NCBI RefSeq assembly: GCF_900109135.1
Contig: NZ_FNYT01000009.1
Span: 1 to 64,000, forward strand
Length of the DNA: 64,000 bases
DNA from: Trichococcus ilyis
GTDB taxonomy: Bacteria > Bacillota > Bacilli > Lactobacillales > Aerococcaceae
Direction of reading: 5' to 3'
Shown here: positions 7,944 to 17,748 of the stretch, piece by piece
Layout of the letters: the number at the start of each line of letters is the position of its first letter
How positions within the stretch are numbered: the first letter of the stretch is position 1
Made by a program: the position numbers and the translations under genes
Notes under the pieces: generated by a model
Seen by the model: the letters and a program-made list of their open reading frames with translations, nothing else
Databases searched by the model: none
What the model was told of the DNA's origin: nothing

Positions 7944-8210
7944 TGAATCAATTCATAACCGAAACAGACATAGAGAAGGAATAGTAGGGAGCAGCTTTTT
8001 TTGAAGAGAGCGCATGGGTGGTGAAAATGCGCAAAGAGCCTCTCGAACTCGCCTTTGAGTTGTTCCGCTGAAAGCATCAGTAAGCGGGACCGCATCGCTG
8101 CGTTACAGGCATGATAAGGAATGCAAAGACATTCAATATAGGTGGTACCGCGGAAAATTCGTCCTATAGGCAGAACCAGTGATGGGCGCTGCCTATGGGA
8201 TTTTTTTTAT
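7944..8210 (+). promoter_or_regulatory. T-box leader (leucine) upstream of leuS
   Basis: The conserved T-box AGGTGGTACCGCGG lies at 8140-8153. It is followed by a terminator hairpin (CCTATAGGCAG at about 8173-8183 pairing with CTGCCTATGGG) and a T-run ending at 8210. A leucine codon CTC at 8048-8050 in GAACTCGC is the likely specifier within Stem I. In this family, uncharged tRNA binds the specifier and the T-box bulge and favours the antiterminator, so leuS is predicted to be induced on leucine starvation. Confidence 0.92.
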
Positions 8211-8258
8211 GGCCAACCGCCTGTTTGGATGAATGAAAAGAAAAGGATGTTGCTGGAA

Positions 8259-10673
8259 ATGGGTTACACACATAAGACGATCGAGAAAAAATGGCAAAAA
8301 TATTGGGCAGACAACCGGACCTTCAAAACGACCGAAGAAGGCGGGAAACCGAAATATTACGTTTTGGATATGTTCCCTTACCCTTCCGGCCAAGGCTTGC
8401 ATGTAGGCCATCCGGAAGGCTACACGGCGACTGATATCGTTGCCCGGGCAAAACGTGCACAAGGCTTCAACGTCCTGCATCCGATGGGATGGGATGCTTT
8501 CGGGTTGCCGGCTGAGCAATATGCGCTGGATACCGGTAACGATCCGGCAGATTTTACCGAGCATAACATCAAAACCTTCAAGCGCCAAATCCAATCGTTG
8601 GGATTCAGTTATGACTGGAGCCGCGAAATCAATACGACCGACCCTAGCTACTACAAATGGACGCAGTGGATCTTCACAAAATTGTATGAACAAGGATTGG
8701 CATATGAAGCGGAGGTTTCCGTCAACTGGTGTCCGGCCTTGGGCACTGTGCTGGCCAACGAGGAAGTCGTTGATGGCGTCAGCGAGCGTGGCGGACATCC
8801 GGTTTACCGCAAACCGATGAGACAGTGGATGCTGAAGATCACTGCCTATGCTGAGCGTCTTTTGGACGATCTGGAATTGGTGGACTGGCCTGAGAGCATC
8901 AAGGAGATGCAACGGAACTGGATCGGACGTTCGGAAGGATCGAACGTTACTTTCAAAATCAAGGATACAGATAAAGAATTCACCGTCTTCACGACCAGAC
9001 CGGATACTTTGTTCGGTGCGACTTATGCGGTCATGGCGCCTGAATTGCCTTTGGTCAAGGAAATCATGTCCGACCAACAGGCTGAAGCAGTCGAGGCCTA
9101 CATCGATGCCATTTCATTGAAGAGCGATCTGGACCGGACAGAACTTGCAAAGGAAAAGACCGGTGTATTCACGGGTGCTTATGCAATCAATCCGGTCAAT
9201 GGAAAGGAAATTCCGATCTGGATCGCTGACTATGTGTTGGCGACATACGGGACCGGCGCCATCATGGCTGTTCCTGCCCATGACACCCGCGACTATGAAT
9301 TTGCCAAAACATTCGATTTGGAGATCGTGCCGGTTCTTGAAGGCGGAAATGTCGAAGAAGCAGCCTACACCGAGGACGGCTTGCACATCAACTCTGGTTT
9401 CCTGAACGGACTGGATAAAGCGACAGCGATCGCGAAGATGAACGAGTGGTTGTCGGAAAAAGGACTGGGCGAAAAAGTGGTTTCCTACCGCCTGCGCGAC
9501 TGGTTGTTCTCGAGACAGCGCTATTGGGGCGAACCGATTCCGGTCATCCACTGGGAAGATGGCACTTCGACAACGGTGCCCGAGAACGAATTGCCGTTGT
9601 TGCTTCCGAAGACCGATCAGGTGAAGCCGAGCGGCACAGGGGAATCCCCGCTTGCGGTCATCGATGAGTGGGTCAATGTGGTCGATCCGGTGACAGGCAT
9701 GAAAGGCAGACGCGAAACCAACACAATGCCGCAGTGGGCGGGCAGCTCATGGTACTTCCTGCGCTTCATGGATCCGCACAACCGCAACGAATTGGCTTCA
9801 AAAGACAGACTGGCTTACTGGCAGAATGTGGATCTGTACATCGGCGGCGCCGAACATGCTGTCCTGCATCTGTTGTACGCGCGTTTCTGGCATAAATTCC
9901 TTTACGATATCGGCATCGTGCCAACGAAAGAGCCGTTCCAGAAATTGTACAACCAAGGCATGATCTTGGGCGAAAACAACGAGAAAATGTCCAAATCAAA
10001 AGGCAATGTCGTCAATCCGGATGACATTGTCGAACGCTACGGCGCGGACACGTTGCGCATGTACGAAATGTTCATGGGACCGTTGGATGCTTCCTCCGCT
10101 TGGAGCGAAAGCGGCATCGAAGGCAGCCGCAAGTTCCTGGACCGCATTTGGCGCTTGCTGCTGGATGAAAATGACAAGATGCGCGACCGCATCACAACCG
10201 TCAACACGCATGAATTGGACAAGGTTTACCATCAGACAGTCAAGAAGGTTACCGAGGATTATGATAATCTCCACTTCAATACGGCGATTTCGCAGATGAT
10301 GATCTTCATCAATGAAGCTTACAAAGTGGATGCTTTGCCGTTCGAATACATCACTGGTTTTGTTCAGCTGTTGGCACCGATCGCGCCGCACTTCAGCGAA
10401 GAACTCTGGGTCAAATTGGGCAAACCGGAAGGCATTTCTTACGTTGCTTGGCCGACTTACGATGAAGCATTCCTTGTCGAAGACGAGATCGAGGTCGTTT
10501 TCCAGATCAACGGAAAAGTGAAAACCAAGGAAATGGTGGCGTCCGATATTTCCAAAGAGGACATGATCGCCATCGCTCTGGAAAACAGCATCATCAAAGA
10601 AGGAATTGCCGGCAAGACCGTCAGAAAAACCATCGCCATCCCAGGCAAACTGGTCAATATCGTAGCAAATTAA
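8259..10673 (+). CDS. leuS: leucyl-tRNA synthetase
   Basis: LeuS charges tRNA-Leu in the cytosol. From the ATG at 8259 the protein is 804 residues, the usual bacterial length. An upstream in-frame ATG at 8142 lies inside the T-box and is not a credible start. The class I signatures are HVGH at 48-51 in [12 protein letters not shown] and KMSKS at 576-580. The central editing domain contains the conserved TTRPDT and [12 protein letters not shown]-type stretches. AAAGGA precedes the start by 11 bases; ATGs at 8229 and 8247 are less likely because they extend the family N-terminus. It is controlled by the T-box leader and ends at a strong terminator. Confidence 0.97.
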   Translation: MGYTHKTIEKKWQKYWADNRTFKTTEEGGKPKYYVLDMFPYPSGQGLHVGHPEGYTATDIVARAKRAQGFNVLHPMGWDAFGLPAEQYALDTGNDPADFTEHNIKTFKRQIQSLGFSYDWSREINTTDPSYYKWTQWIFTKLYEQGLAYEAEVSVNWCPALGTVLANEEVVDGVSERGGHPVYRKPMRQWMLKITAYAERLLDDLELVDWPESIKEMQRNWIGRSEGSNVTFKIKDTDKEFTVFTTRPDTLFGATYAVMAPELPLVKEIMSDQQAEAVEAYIDAISLKSDLDRTELAKEKTGVFTGAYAINPVNGKEIPIWIADYVLATYGTGAIMAVPAHDTRDYEFAKTFDLEIVPVLEGGNVEEAAYTEDGLHINSGFLNGLDKATAIAKMNEWLSEKGLGEKVVSYRLRDWLFSRQRYWGEPIPVIHWEDGTSTTVPENELPLLLPKTDQVKPSGTGESPLAVIDEWVNVVDPVTGMKGRRETNTMPQWAGSSWYFLRFMDPHNRNELASKDRLAYWQNVDLYIGGAEHAVLHLLYARFWHKFLYDIGIVPTKEPFQKLYNQGMILGENNEKMSKSKGNVVNPDDIVERYGADTLRMYEMFMGPLDASSAWSESGIEGSRKFLDRIWRLLLDENDKMRDRITTVNTHELDKVYHQTVKKVTEDYDNLHFNTAISQMMIFINEAYKVDALPFEYITGFVQLLAPIAPHFSEELWVKLGKPEGISYVAWPTYDEAFLVEDEIEVVFQINGKVKTKEMVASDISKEDMIAIALENSIIKEGIAGKTVRKTIAIPGKLVNIVAN

Positions 10674-10687
10674 TCAAAAGAAACAAC

Positions 10688-10730
10688 AAAGAGAACGAAA
10701 ACCCAAGCAGTAGGGTTCTCGTTCTCTTTT
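10688..10730. terminator. terminator between leuS and the deacetylase gene
   Basis: Stem AAAGAGAACGA plus AACCC pairs with GGGTT plus TCGTTCTCTTT. A-rich and T-rich flanks allow use from both convergent genes. Confidence 0.85.
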
Positions 10731-10764
10731 GTGCTGCTTGTATCGACAGGAAATGGGGAAATCC

Positions 10765-12201
10765 TTAAGGGATGATCAAAACTTGGCCGACTCGGATCAG
10801 GTTCGGATTGGAGATGCCGTTGGCATTCACAAGCTGTGTGATGGTTACGCCATATCGAAGCGCGATCGCATATAAAGTATCCCCGGCTTTTACGGTATAG
10901 GACGTTCCGGTTGTCGGTGCCGTAGGAGTAGTCGGCGTTCCGGTTCCTGGTATCGTCAATACTTGACCGACGCTTATCAGATTGGCGTTGGCGATATTAT
11001 TGGCGGCGACGATCTGCTGGATCGTCACGCCGTAACGCAAGGCGATGGCATAAAGGGTATCCCCGGCTTTGACAATATAGCTCGTGCCTGTCGTCGGAGT
11101 GGTCGGAGTGGTCGGAGTCGTAGGTGTTGTCGGCGTGCTTGTCCCTGGAATCGTCAGCACTTGACCGACGCGGATCAGGTTGGCGTTGGCGATGCCATTA
11201 GCATTAACGATCGCTTGGACGGTCACACCATAACGCAAGGCGATGGCATAAAGGGTATCCCCGGCTTTGACGGTATAACTGGTTCCCGTAGTCGGAGTGG
11301 TAGGAGTCGTAGGCGTTGTCGGCGTGCCTGTTCCCGGAATCGTCAGCACTTGACCGACGCGGATCAGGTTGGCATTGGCCAAGCCATTGGCATTGACGAT
11401 TGCTTGCACCGTCACGCCGTAACGCAAAGCGATCGCATAAAGGGTGTCACCCGCTTGGACAGTGTAATTGGTTCCAGTCCCTGTTCCCGGAGTGCTTGTT
11501 GTGTTCATTAGCTGAGAAAGGGTCACGAATGAGTAGCCCATCGCCCGCAACTGACTGATGATGTTCGGCAACGCGGTAGTCGTGCCGTTTGCTCCGTAAC
11601 CGGCATGCATCAGTACGACGGCGCCTGGTACGACATTATTGACGACGCGGTTATAGATGTCAGTGGCTGAGTTGCCTGTCCAGTCCAGCGAATCGATTGT
11701 CCACTGGAACGTGTAGGTGTAACCGGCGTTTCCGACAGTTTGCAGGACGGTACTGTTATAGGATCCGAAAGGAGCGCGGAAAAAAGGTTTTGTGCTTTTG
11801 CCTGTAAGGTTTGTGATGATCGTTTCGGTGCGGCTCAGTTGATTGGCCATCTCGGTTGTCGATATGGTCGTAAAGTCCGGATGATTGTAGGAGTGGTTTC
11901 CGATATCATGTCCGGCTGCGACAATGTTCTTGATTGCCTGCGGGTGATTTTCGGCCCCTTGACCGGTGAGGAAGAATGTGGCTTTTACATTATTGGCTGA
12001 TAATGTGTTCAGAATTGATTGGATATAATATCCGTCCGATCCATCATCAAACGTTAAGGCAACAACCTTATTGGATGCAGAACCTTGGTAAATGATCTGC
12101 GAGGCAGCAGCCAAAGCAGGTGTTGCCGAAAGGGTGAAGAAAAGCAGGAGCGAAAGGATGACTCCGAATAAATGTCTGAACGCCTTTCTTAAGGTGTCCA
12201 T
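10765..12201 (-). CDS. secreted polysaccharide deacetylase (NodB family) with four LysM domains
   Basis: A 478-residue exported protein. Residues 1-32 are a signal peptide ending near PALAAA. The NodB/CE4 deacetylase domain spans about 45-232, with TFDDG at 50-54, the metal-binding HSYNH at 103-107, RAPFGSYN at 142-149 and a C-terminal catalytic-type His in LMHAG (H199). Four LysM modules follow from about 245, each about 45 residues and almost identical, joined by Thr-Pro linkers. CE4 enzymes of this type remove acetyl groups from GlcNAc or MurNAc in peptidoglycan or from chitin-type glycans. The LysM anchors favour peptidoglycan. It is monocistronic and opposes leuS. Confidence 0.9.
   Translation of the reverse strand: MDTLRKAFRHLFGVILSLLLFFTLSATPALAAASQIIYQGSASNKVVALTFDDGSDGYYIQSILNTLSANNVKATFFLTGQGAENHPQAIKNIVAAGHDIGNHSYNHPDFTTISTTEMANQLSRTETIITNLTGKSTKPFFRAPFGSYNSTVLQTVGNAGYTYTFQWTIDSLDWTGNSATDIYNRVVNNVVPGAVVLMHAGYGANGTTTALPNIISQLRAMGYSFVTLSQLMNTTSTPGTGTGTNYTVQAGDTLYAIALRYGVTVQAIVNANGLANANLIRVGQVLTIPGTGTPTTPTTPTTPTTGTSYTVKAGDTLYAIALRYGVTVQAIVNANGIANANLIRVGQVLTIPGTSTPTTPTTPTTPTTPTTGTSYIVKAGDTLYAIALRYGVTIQQIVAANNIANANLISVGQVLTIPGTGTPTTPTAPTTGTSYTVKAGDTLYAIALRYGVTITQLVNANGISNPNLIRVGQVLIIP
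10790..11485 (-). repeat. four tandem LysM-coding repeats, near-identical at DNA level
   Basis: The 3' half of the deacetylase gene consists of four units of about 165-190 bp. Blocks such as the codons for GDTLYAIALRYGVT are nearly unchanged between units. The linkers vary mainly in the number of Thr-Pro codons. This is a likely site of repeat-number change. Confidence 0.8.
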
Positions 12202-12532
12202 TTTTAAGTCCTCTTTTCTTGTGCAGTTTTTGCGATACGGTTGACTGGCTCTATCCGATAGCCAAATACATGCGCATGGTCCAGGGAAACAGCGATTGAC
12301 TCAGTTGCACTTCACACTTACATTTTACCATAAACGCTCAAGTGATGGTATGAAAACGCGCACAAAGAGATGGGGTGTTCAGCACGGAAATGTCAGGAAT
12401 TATGCTGTAATTGTTAGGATTTTGCAAAATAAGACTGCTATAGATTGAAAAAAAACGGAACTTTGGTAAAATACTTGAGTGATGGTATTATTATTCTTCT
12501 CTTTCATTTATCAGAGAGAAAGCAGGTTGTGA
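12202..12532. other. divergent intergenic region, 331 bases
   Basis: It holds the murJ-like gene promoter (12445-12472) and, for the opposing deacetylase gene, a minus-strand TAAAAT at 12331-12326 in TATGGTAAAAT without a good -35. An 11-base direct repeat AGTGATGGTAT occurs at 12341-12351 and 12478-12488. No gene or RNA was recognised. Confidence 0.5.
12445..12472 (+). promoter_or_regulatory. promoter of the murJ-like gene
   Basis: TTGAAA (12445-12450), a 16-base spacer and TAAAAT (12467-12472). Confidence 0.6.
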
Positions 12533-14191
12533 ATGTCAACAGATAGAAAAGTCAATGAAGTAAAAGAAACAACCAACGATAAGATGGTGCAGGGAACATT
12601 CTGGATGACTTTCGGGAGCATTTTTTCCCGCTTGATCGGTGCGCTCTACATCATTCCTTGGAACGCCTTGATGGGTTCAACGGATGCGGCCAATACCGCC
12701 AATGCCCTCTATTCGATAGGCTACACCCCATATCAGCTGTTCCTTTCGATCGGAATAGCGGGTTTCCCTGCGGCGATGTCCAAGCAGGTTGCCCAATACA
12801 ATGCCAAAAATCAATACCGGACCGGCATCGACATCTTCAAAAAGAGCATGTTTTTCATGTTTTTGACGGGTGGGGTCAGTGCCGCCTTGATGTACGGGTT
12901 GGCTCCGATGATTGCGGAGAACAGTCCGGCCGCTTCCCCTGAAGACGGGGCTTTGGTGATACGGGCTCTGGCGCCGGCTTTATTGCTGGTTCCGGGCATG
13001 AGTCTGATGCGCGGCTTTTTTCAAGGCTATCAGGATATGGTGCCATCTGCGATTTCGCAAGTATTCGAACAGATCGGCAGGGTCGTATACCTTTTGGGCG
13101 CGACTTACATCGTGATGCAGCTCTTGGACGGCAATATCGCCACCGCGGTCGCGCATTCCACCTTTGCTGCATTTGTAGGCGCGATTGTAGCGGCTGTGAT
13201 CCTTCTCTTTTATTACAAGCAGAAAATGGCCGAGTACCAGCCTCTGATCGCCAATAGCGAACCTTCAAGCAATATCCAGACGACTGCGGCCATCAAAAGC
13301 ATGTTGCAGGAATCGATCCCGTTCATCCTGATCGGATCAGGCATCACTTTCGCCAAGCTGATCGATCAGGTGACGTTCAAACCGATGATGGAGAACCTCA
13401 CGAGCTACTCGGGAAAAGAAATCGAAGACCTCTTCGGCCTGTTCAGTTTCAATGCCGACAAATTGATCATGATCATTGTCTCCTTGGCTGTCGGGATGGC
13501 AACGGCAGCCGTTCCGCTGATTGCTGCCGAGTTCACGAAAGGAAACTTCCGTGTTCTTCAGAGTCAGGTCCGGGAGATCATCCAATTGTTCGCCTTCATC
13601 ATGCTTCCGGCTTCGCTGGGTATGATGATCGTTTCCGAACCGATCTACAATGTGTTCTATCCGCTGCATCCGGAAGGGCCTACCTTGTTGGCAGTATCTG
13701 CTCTGATGAGCATCGTTTTGGGCCTGTTCACCGTGCTCGGTTCGATTCTGCAGTCATTGAGCCGGCACAAGACGATGATCGCTTATTTGTTGGTCGGGCT
13801 GACGGTCAAAGCGATCATGCAGTATCCGATGCTGGCATTGTTCGATACACCAGGGGCATTGGTTGCAACGACAATCGGATTCATCGCGACGGTGCTCTTG
13901 AGCGGTCGAAAAATTTATCAGCTGACCCATTTCGGATTAGCCGATACTTTGCGGAAAACCGGGAAAATTTTCGCCGTCGCATTGTTGATGACGGTATGTG
14001 CGTTCGTCGCTTTGAAGGCCAGCATGCTGATCATTCCGATCGATCGCAAGCTGACGGCACTCATCGTTGTCGCTATCGTGGCGGCAGTCGGCGGATTCGT
14101 CTACCTGTTCCTGACCCTGAAATTGCGCATCGCTGATGACATTCTGGGCGCCAAAGCAGAAGGACTGCGCAGGAAAATGCGCATCAAATAA
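12533..14191 (+). CDS. MurJ/YtgP-type lipid II flippase (MOP superfamily)
   Basis: A 552-residue integral membrane protein with about 14 hydrophobic segments, of the SpoVB/YtgP/MurJ branch of the MATE-like MOP superfamily. Recognisable stretches include GTFWMTFGSIFSRLIGALYIIPW near the N-terminus and GFPAAMSKQVAQYNA, typical of YtgP. In Streptococcus and Bacillus, YtgP-type proteins move lipid II across the membrane for peptidoglycan synthesis. The next gene is an rsuA-type pseudouridine synthase, the same neighbourhood as ytgP-ytzG in Bacillus. The ATG follows GCAGGTTGTGA. It could instead export another undecaprenyl-linked sugar, but the YtgP likeness favours lipid II. Confidence 0.85.
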   Translation: MSTDRKVNEVKETTNDKMVQGTFWMTFGSIFSRLIGALYIIPWNALMGSTDAANTANALYSIGYTPYQLFLSIGIAGFPAAMSKQVAQYNAKNQYRTGIDIFKKSMFFMFLTGGVSAALMYGLAPMIAENSPAASPEDGALVIRALAPALLLVPGMSLMRGFFQGYQDMVPSAISQVFEQIGRVVYLLGATYIVMQLLDGNIATAVAHSTFAAFVGAIVAAVILLFYYKQKMAEYQPLIANSEPSSNIQTTAAIKSMLQESIPFILIGSGITFAKLIDQVTFKPMMENLTSYSGKEIEDLFGLFSFNADKLIMIIVSLAVGMATAAVPLIAAEFTKGNFRVLQSQVREIIQLFAFIMLPASLGMMIVSEPIYNVFYPLHPEGPTLLAVSALMSIVLGLFTVLGSILQSLSRHKTMIAYLLVGLTVKAIMQYPMLALFDTPGALVATTIGFIATVLLSGRKIYQLTHFGLADTLRKTGKIFAVALLMTVCAFVALKASMLIIPIDRKLTALIVVAIVAAVGGFVYLFLTLKLRIADDILGAKAEGLRRKMRIK

Positions 14192-14199
14192 CAGAAACG

Positions 14200-14236
14200 A
14201 AACCAAAAAGCAGCCTCAGGGGGTGCTTTTTGGTTT
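14200..14236 (+). terminator. hairpin between the flippase gene and rsuA
   Basis: A perfect 13-bp stem AAACCAAAAAGCA/TGCTTTTTGGTTT sits 8 bases after the stop codon. There is no separate T-tail and the rsuA ribosome site follows at once, so it may be a partial terminator that sets the expression ratio. Confidence 0.55.
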
Positions 14237-14254
14237 ATAAAGGGAGAAAATTAT

Positions 14255-14998
14255 ATGCGTTTGGATAAACTGTTGGCGAATTCTGGCTTCGGCTCCAGAA
14301 AAGAAGTCAAATTGTTGCTGAAGAAAAAATGGGTGACGGTGAACGGAAAAGTCGAAACGAAAGCCGAAGCCAAGGTGGACAGCGAAAAGGACATTATTCT
14401 TGTCGGCGATGAGCCCGTCAGCTATCAGGAATATCTCTATCTGATGATGAACAAGCCGCAAGGCGTGCTCAGCGCGACCGAGGACAATCACCAAAAGACG
14501 GTCATTGACCTGTTGTCCTTCGATCTGCACCAACAGGAACTTTTCCCAGTCGGGCGGCTGGACAAGGATACAGAAGGCTTGCTGCTGTTGACGAACGACG
14601 GCCAGCTGGCCCATTTCCTGCTGTCGCCTAAGCGGCATGTGGACAAGGTTTATTTCGCAAGAGTAGCGGGCCGGATGACCGAAGACGACCGGATCGCTTT
14701 TGCTGACGGGATTGTCCTGGAGGACGGCTATCGTTGCCTGCCGGCCAAACTGGAGCTGCGTTCCTATGATGAAAAAAAGGATGTGTCGGAGGTCGAAATC
14801 ACGATCAAAGAAGGGAAGTTCCATCAAGTCAAGCGCATGGTCGTGGCCTGCGGGAAAGAGGTCACCTTTCTGAAGAGGCTGACGATGGGCCCTTTGCGGC
14901 TTGACGAAAACCTGGAAAAAGGGGAGTATCGTCCGCTGCGCGAAGAGGAAATTGCGGTCTTGCGGGCGCACCTGCCGGAGTCGATTAAAAAAGGCTAA
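14255..14998 (+). CDS. RsuA-family rRNA pseudouridine synthase
   Basis: A 247-residue enzyme that turns uridine into pseudouridine in rRNA, most likely 16S U516 by family. An S4 RNA-binding domain occupies about 1-55 (MRLDKLLANSGFGSR). The catalytic motif GRLDKDTEGLLLLTNDG starts at residue 100, with nucleophile D103. The C-terminal GKFHQVKRM-like motif is intact. AAAGGGAGA precedes the ATG. It is probably cotranscribed in part with the upstream flippase gene, as in the ytgP-ytzG pair. Confidence 0.9.
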   Translation: MRLDKLLANSGFGSRKEVKLLLKKKWVTVNGKVETKAEAKVDSEKDIILVGDEPVSYQEYLYLMMNKPQGVLSATEDNHQKTVIDLLSFDLHQQELFPVGRLDKDTEGLLLLTNDGQLAHFLLSPKRHVDKVYFARVAGRMTEDDRIAFADGIVLEDGYRCLPAKLELRSYDEKKDVSEVEITIKEGKFHQVKRMVVACGKEVTFLKRLTMGPLRLDENLEKGEYRPLREEEIAVLRAHLPESIKKG

Positions 14999-15099
14999 GA
15001 GTTTGCGGGTTGTTGGCCCCAAATGCCAAGCTTTTATTTGGTTATTTTGCCAAAAGTGATATGATGATAGCATGATATTTTAAGTTAGGATGTGTGCCC

Positions 15100-16503
15100 A
15101 TGGAAATCAATTGGAAAAAAGAAGTGGAAGCTAGAAAAACAGAGCTGCTCGAGGATTTATTCACGCTTTTGCGTATCGACAGTGTCCGGGATGACTCGAA
15201 AATAACCCCTGATGCCCCGGTCGGACCGGGCCCTAAAGAGGCTTTGGAAGCTTTCTTGGCGATCGGCGAACGGGATGGCTTCATCACGAAGAATGTCGGC
15301 AATCTGGCCGGACATATCGAATTCGGCGAAGGGGAAGAATTGATGGGCGTATTCGGCCATGTCGATGTTGTGCCGACCGGAACCGGCTGGGATACGGATC
15401 CTTTCGCGCCGGTCATCATCGATGACCGCATCTATGCACGTGGAGCAAGCGACGACAAGGGGCCTACAATGGCTGCTTATTATGCGCTGAAAATCATCCG
15501 CGATCTGAAACTGCCGATCACCAAAAAGGTCCGCATCATCATCGGAACGGATGAAGAGAGCGGTTGGAAATGCATGGACCACTATCTCCAGAATGAGCAG
15601 ATCCCCGACTTCGGTTTTTCTCCGGATGCCGAGTTTCCGATCATAAACGGTGAAAAAGGGATGCAGACATTCATGGTACAGTTCAGAGGCGACAACAAAG
15701 GCGGCAAAAATGAGTTGTTGAGCTTCGATGCCGGACTGCGTGAAAACATGGTCCCTCAGGATGCGACCGCTGTTTTCATCAGCCAGGAGCCAGACAGAAT
15801 CGAGCAGGCTTTCGCTGACTTCCTTGAGCACAATCCGGTCAAGGGCACGCTCTCGGTTCAGGGAGAACAAGTCACGATCGAATTGATCGGAAAAGCGGCT
15901 CACGGCATGAACCCGGCTGCCGGCGTGAACGCGGGCACTTATCTGGCTTCTTTCCTGAATAAATTCCTCTTCGGCGGACAAGCAGCCACTTTCCTGGAAT
16001 TGATCGCGGACCGCATCCATCTGCAGCATGATGCGAAAAAGCTGAACTTGGCTTATACGGATCCGATTATGGGCGAACTGACCATGAATGCGGGCATCTT
16101 CACGTTCACACCGACCACCGGTGGGGAAGTGGCTTTGAATTTCCGCTACCCGCAAGGCGTTTCCGAGGAAGGCATCGAAATCAAGCTTGAGGCGGCTTTG
16201 GCTTCCTATGGCGTGACGATCGCAAAAGGCGGCCACGGCAAGTTGCCGCATTATGTTTCGGCTGATGATCCATTGGTCAAAACGTTGCTGGCTGTATACG
16301 AAAAACATACCGGTTTGAAAGGCCACGAACAATCCATCGGCGGCGGAACATACGGACGCTTGTTGGAGCGTGGGGTTGCCTATGGGGCAATGTTCCCGGA
16401 CAGCATTGACACGATGCATCAGGCGAATGAGTTCATCGCTTTGGATGATCTTTTCCGCGCTGCCGCCATCTATGCGGATGCCATGTACGAATTGCTGAAA
16501 TAA
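15100..16503 (+). CDS. pepV: dipeptidase PepV (M20 metallopeptidase)
   Basis: PepV hydrolyses dipeptides with broad specificity in the cytosol and, in lactic acid bacteria, supports peptide use. The 467 residues match the family. Zinc-site motifs are GHVDVVP with H87 and D89, ASDDKGP with D118/D119, and GTDEESGW with the E152/E153 general base and ligand. A second zinc ligand set is in PDAEFP and near the C-terminal GGGTYGR and ANE segments. The ATG at 15100 has AGGA 9 bases upstream; a GTG two codons earlier is in frame but less likely. The gene stands alone and ends at repeat copy 1. Confidence 0.93.
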   Translation: MEINWKKEVEARKTELLEDLFTLLRIDSVRDDSKITPDAPVGPGPKEALEAFLAIGERDGFITKNVGNLAGHIEFGEGEELMGVFGHVDVVPTGTGWDTDPFAPVIIDDRIYARGASDDKGPTMAAYYALKIIRDLKLPITKKVRIIIGTDEESGWKCMDHYLQNEQIPDFGFSPDAEFPIINGEKGMQTFMVQFRGDNKGGKNELLSFDAGLRENMVPQDATAVFISQEPDRIEQAFADFLEHNPVKGTLSVQGEQVTIELIGKAAHGMNPAAGVNAGTYLASFLNKFLFGGQAATFLELIADRIHLQHDAKKLNLAYTDPIMGELTMNAGIFTFTPTTGGEVALNFRYPQGVSEEGIEIKLEAALASYGVTIAKGGHGKLPHYVSADDPLVKTLLAVYEKHTGLKGHEQSIGGGTYGRLLERGVAYGAMFPDSIDTMHQANEFIALDDLFRAAAIYADAMYELLK

Positions 16504-16529
16504 ACAAGTAGTCTTACAGGCGCATATCT

Positions 16530-16569
16530 AAAAAAACGAGGCTGGGACTAAACTCCCAGTCTCGTTTTG
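16530..16569. terminator. terminator after pepV
   Basis: Stem AACGAGGCTGGGA/TCCCAGTCTCGTT with one G-U pair, loop CTAAAC and A-rich and T-rich flanks. It is the leading hairpin of repeat copy 1. Confidence 0.85.
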
Positions 16570-16710
16570 TATCCGAACATAGTGTGCGTAAACGCGGGAC
16601 AGAACGCAGCCCCTGGCTCCACTTCACGAACAATGCTCGAATGGCCTGCAGCCATTCTGCGCTTGTCCGCTCCAGTGGTCCGGAGCTAAACGCGTTCTGT
16701 CCCGCTCTCG
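16538..16710 (+). repeat. convergent-junction compound-hairpin element, copy 1
   Basis: The element begins with the GAGGCTGGGACTAAACTCCCAG hairpin and continues into a compound stem. Outer arms GCGGGACAGAACGC (16594-16607) and GCGTTCTGTCCCGC (16692-16705) are perfect reverse complements. The centre holds GAATGGC-CTGCA-GCCATTC. A T7 run follows the right arm. It lies between the convergent pepV and YwaF-type genes and is about 97 per cent identical by eye to copy 2 over 170 bases. No open reading frame or transposase is associated. Confidence 0.85.
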
Positions 16711-16752
16711 TTTTTTTAGGTCATGGACGAAGTAACAGGACAAGTTGCGTCT

Positions 16753-17496
16753 TCAATGGAGAGCCTTTCTTTTCAAAATTTCCCAGGGTGTGTAAAGGAT
16801 ACTCCAACTGAGGAGAATGGACCCAAGGACCGCGATCAGATAACCGGGCGTCCCCAGCCAACGATCGAAAAGCACAAGGACCGTGCCCCTTTCGATATGG
16901 TTCAGAAACATGTAGTTGCTGCCGATTGTTTGATTGACCCAAAACGCTGACACCACAAAAGGTGCCGCCAACAGGATGGAATGCGGCAAGCTTCGGATGT
17001 CCGGCCGAAAACCGTCTCCGAATATGTAAAGCAAAGGAAGCAGAATAAGCAACAAATGGGTCATGGAGAATTCGACAAAAAAGAAACTGAAAAGGGGATA
17101 AGGGCCCAGATTGGGGTTTGCCAGGGCGACCAATCCGCCCGGCAAACCGATGCCGTACGAAAACTCCTTCAGAAGCCGATTATTTGAAAAAACGGCGGCT
17201 GTCCCAACTATCGCCGATACGCTGCAGAGGTGCAGAGGAAGCATCATGCTGATAAAGAAGTAAAAATCGCCGAAGAAGGCACACCACACCCATCGCGAAA
17301 AATAAAGCAACATCAACAGGGCGGCGATGATGATCTTCATGTTTCTCCGATTCCGCTCGGGCTGCTTGCGATAAAGCAAGATGGTGGAAAGGAGGATGCT
17401 CGCAGACAGGACAAGCAAGGCAAGATGAGCCGAACTGAAGGTTTCGACGCCGATCCCGCTTGGCAAGTCTGATTCAAAAGTCCAAAAATTAGCCAT
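16753..17496 (-). CDS. YwaF-family (TIGR02206-type) integral membrane protein
   Basis: A 247-residue protein with six or seven membrane segments. Motifs resembling the YwaF family are MMLPLHLCS in a central helix, GLPGGLVALANPN and NYMFLN near the C-terminus. The family has no established biochemical role that I can name. GGAGAGGGTGAGCAT precedes the ATG. It is monocistronic, running towards pepV, and repeat copy 1 occupies the junction. Confidence 0.75.
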   Translation of the reverse strand: MANFWTFESDLPSGIGVETFSSAHLALLVLSASILLSTILLYRKQPERNRRNMKIIIAALLMLLYFSRWVWCAFFGDFYFFISMMLPLHLCSVSAIVGTAAVFSNNRLLKEFSYGIGLPGGLVALANPNLGPYPLFSFFFVEFSMTHLLLILLPLLYIFGDGFRPDIRSLPHSILLAAPFVVSAFWVNQTIGSNYMFLNHIERGTVLVLFDRWLGTPGYLIAVLGSILLSWSILYTPWEILKRKALH

Positions 17497-17748
17497 ATGC
17501 TCACCCTCTCCTGCGAATGGGAAAACGGCATCTGCTCAAAAACGACTTTCTTTGCCTCATTGTACTGCGTACACCCTTAAAACGCCAGAAACAGCATGGC
17601 GGTAGAGTTTTGCCCAATCAAAAGCTGGAATTAGGAGAAGAGATTTGCCTATTCTGTTTCTTTTCCCTAGAATAAAGGGTAAGGGCTGCTGTTTGAATCG
17701 GATCAAGCGTGAGGCAGCCATACTGAGAATCGAAAGGAGCCTGTAAGC

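Noticed and set aside
15157-16419. 420-codon minus-strand open frame opposite pepV
   Set aside because: PepV catalytic motifs are all on the plus strand; the antisense frame shows no domain or start signal.
16584-16942. Short open frames within repeat copies 1-3 (about 65-80 codons, similar between copies)
   Set aside because: Their similarity comes from the repeated non-coding element. They lack ribosome sites and are not conserved in frame at copy 3.
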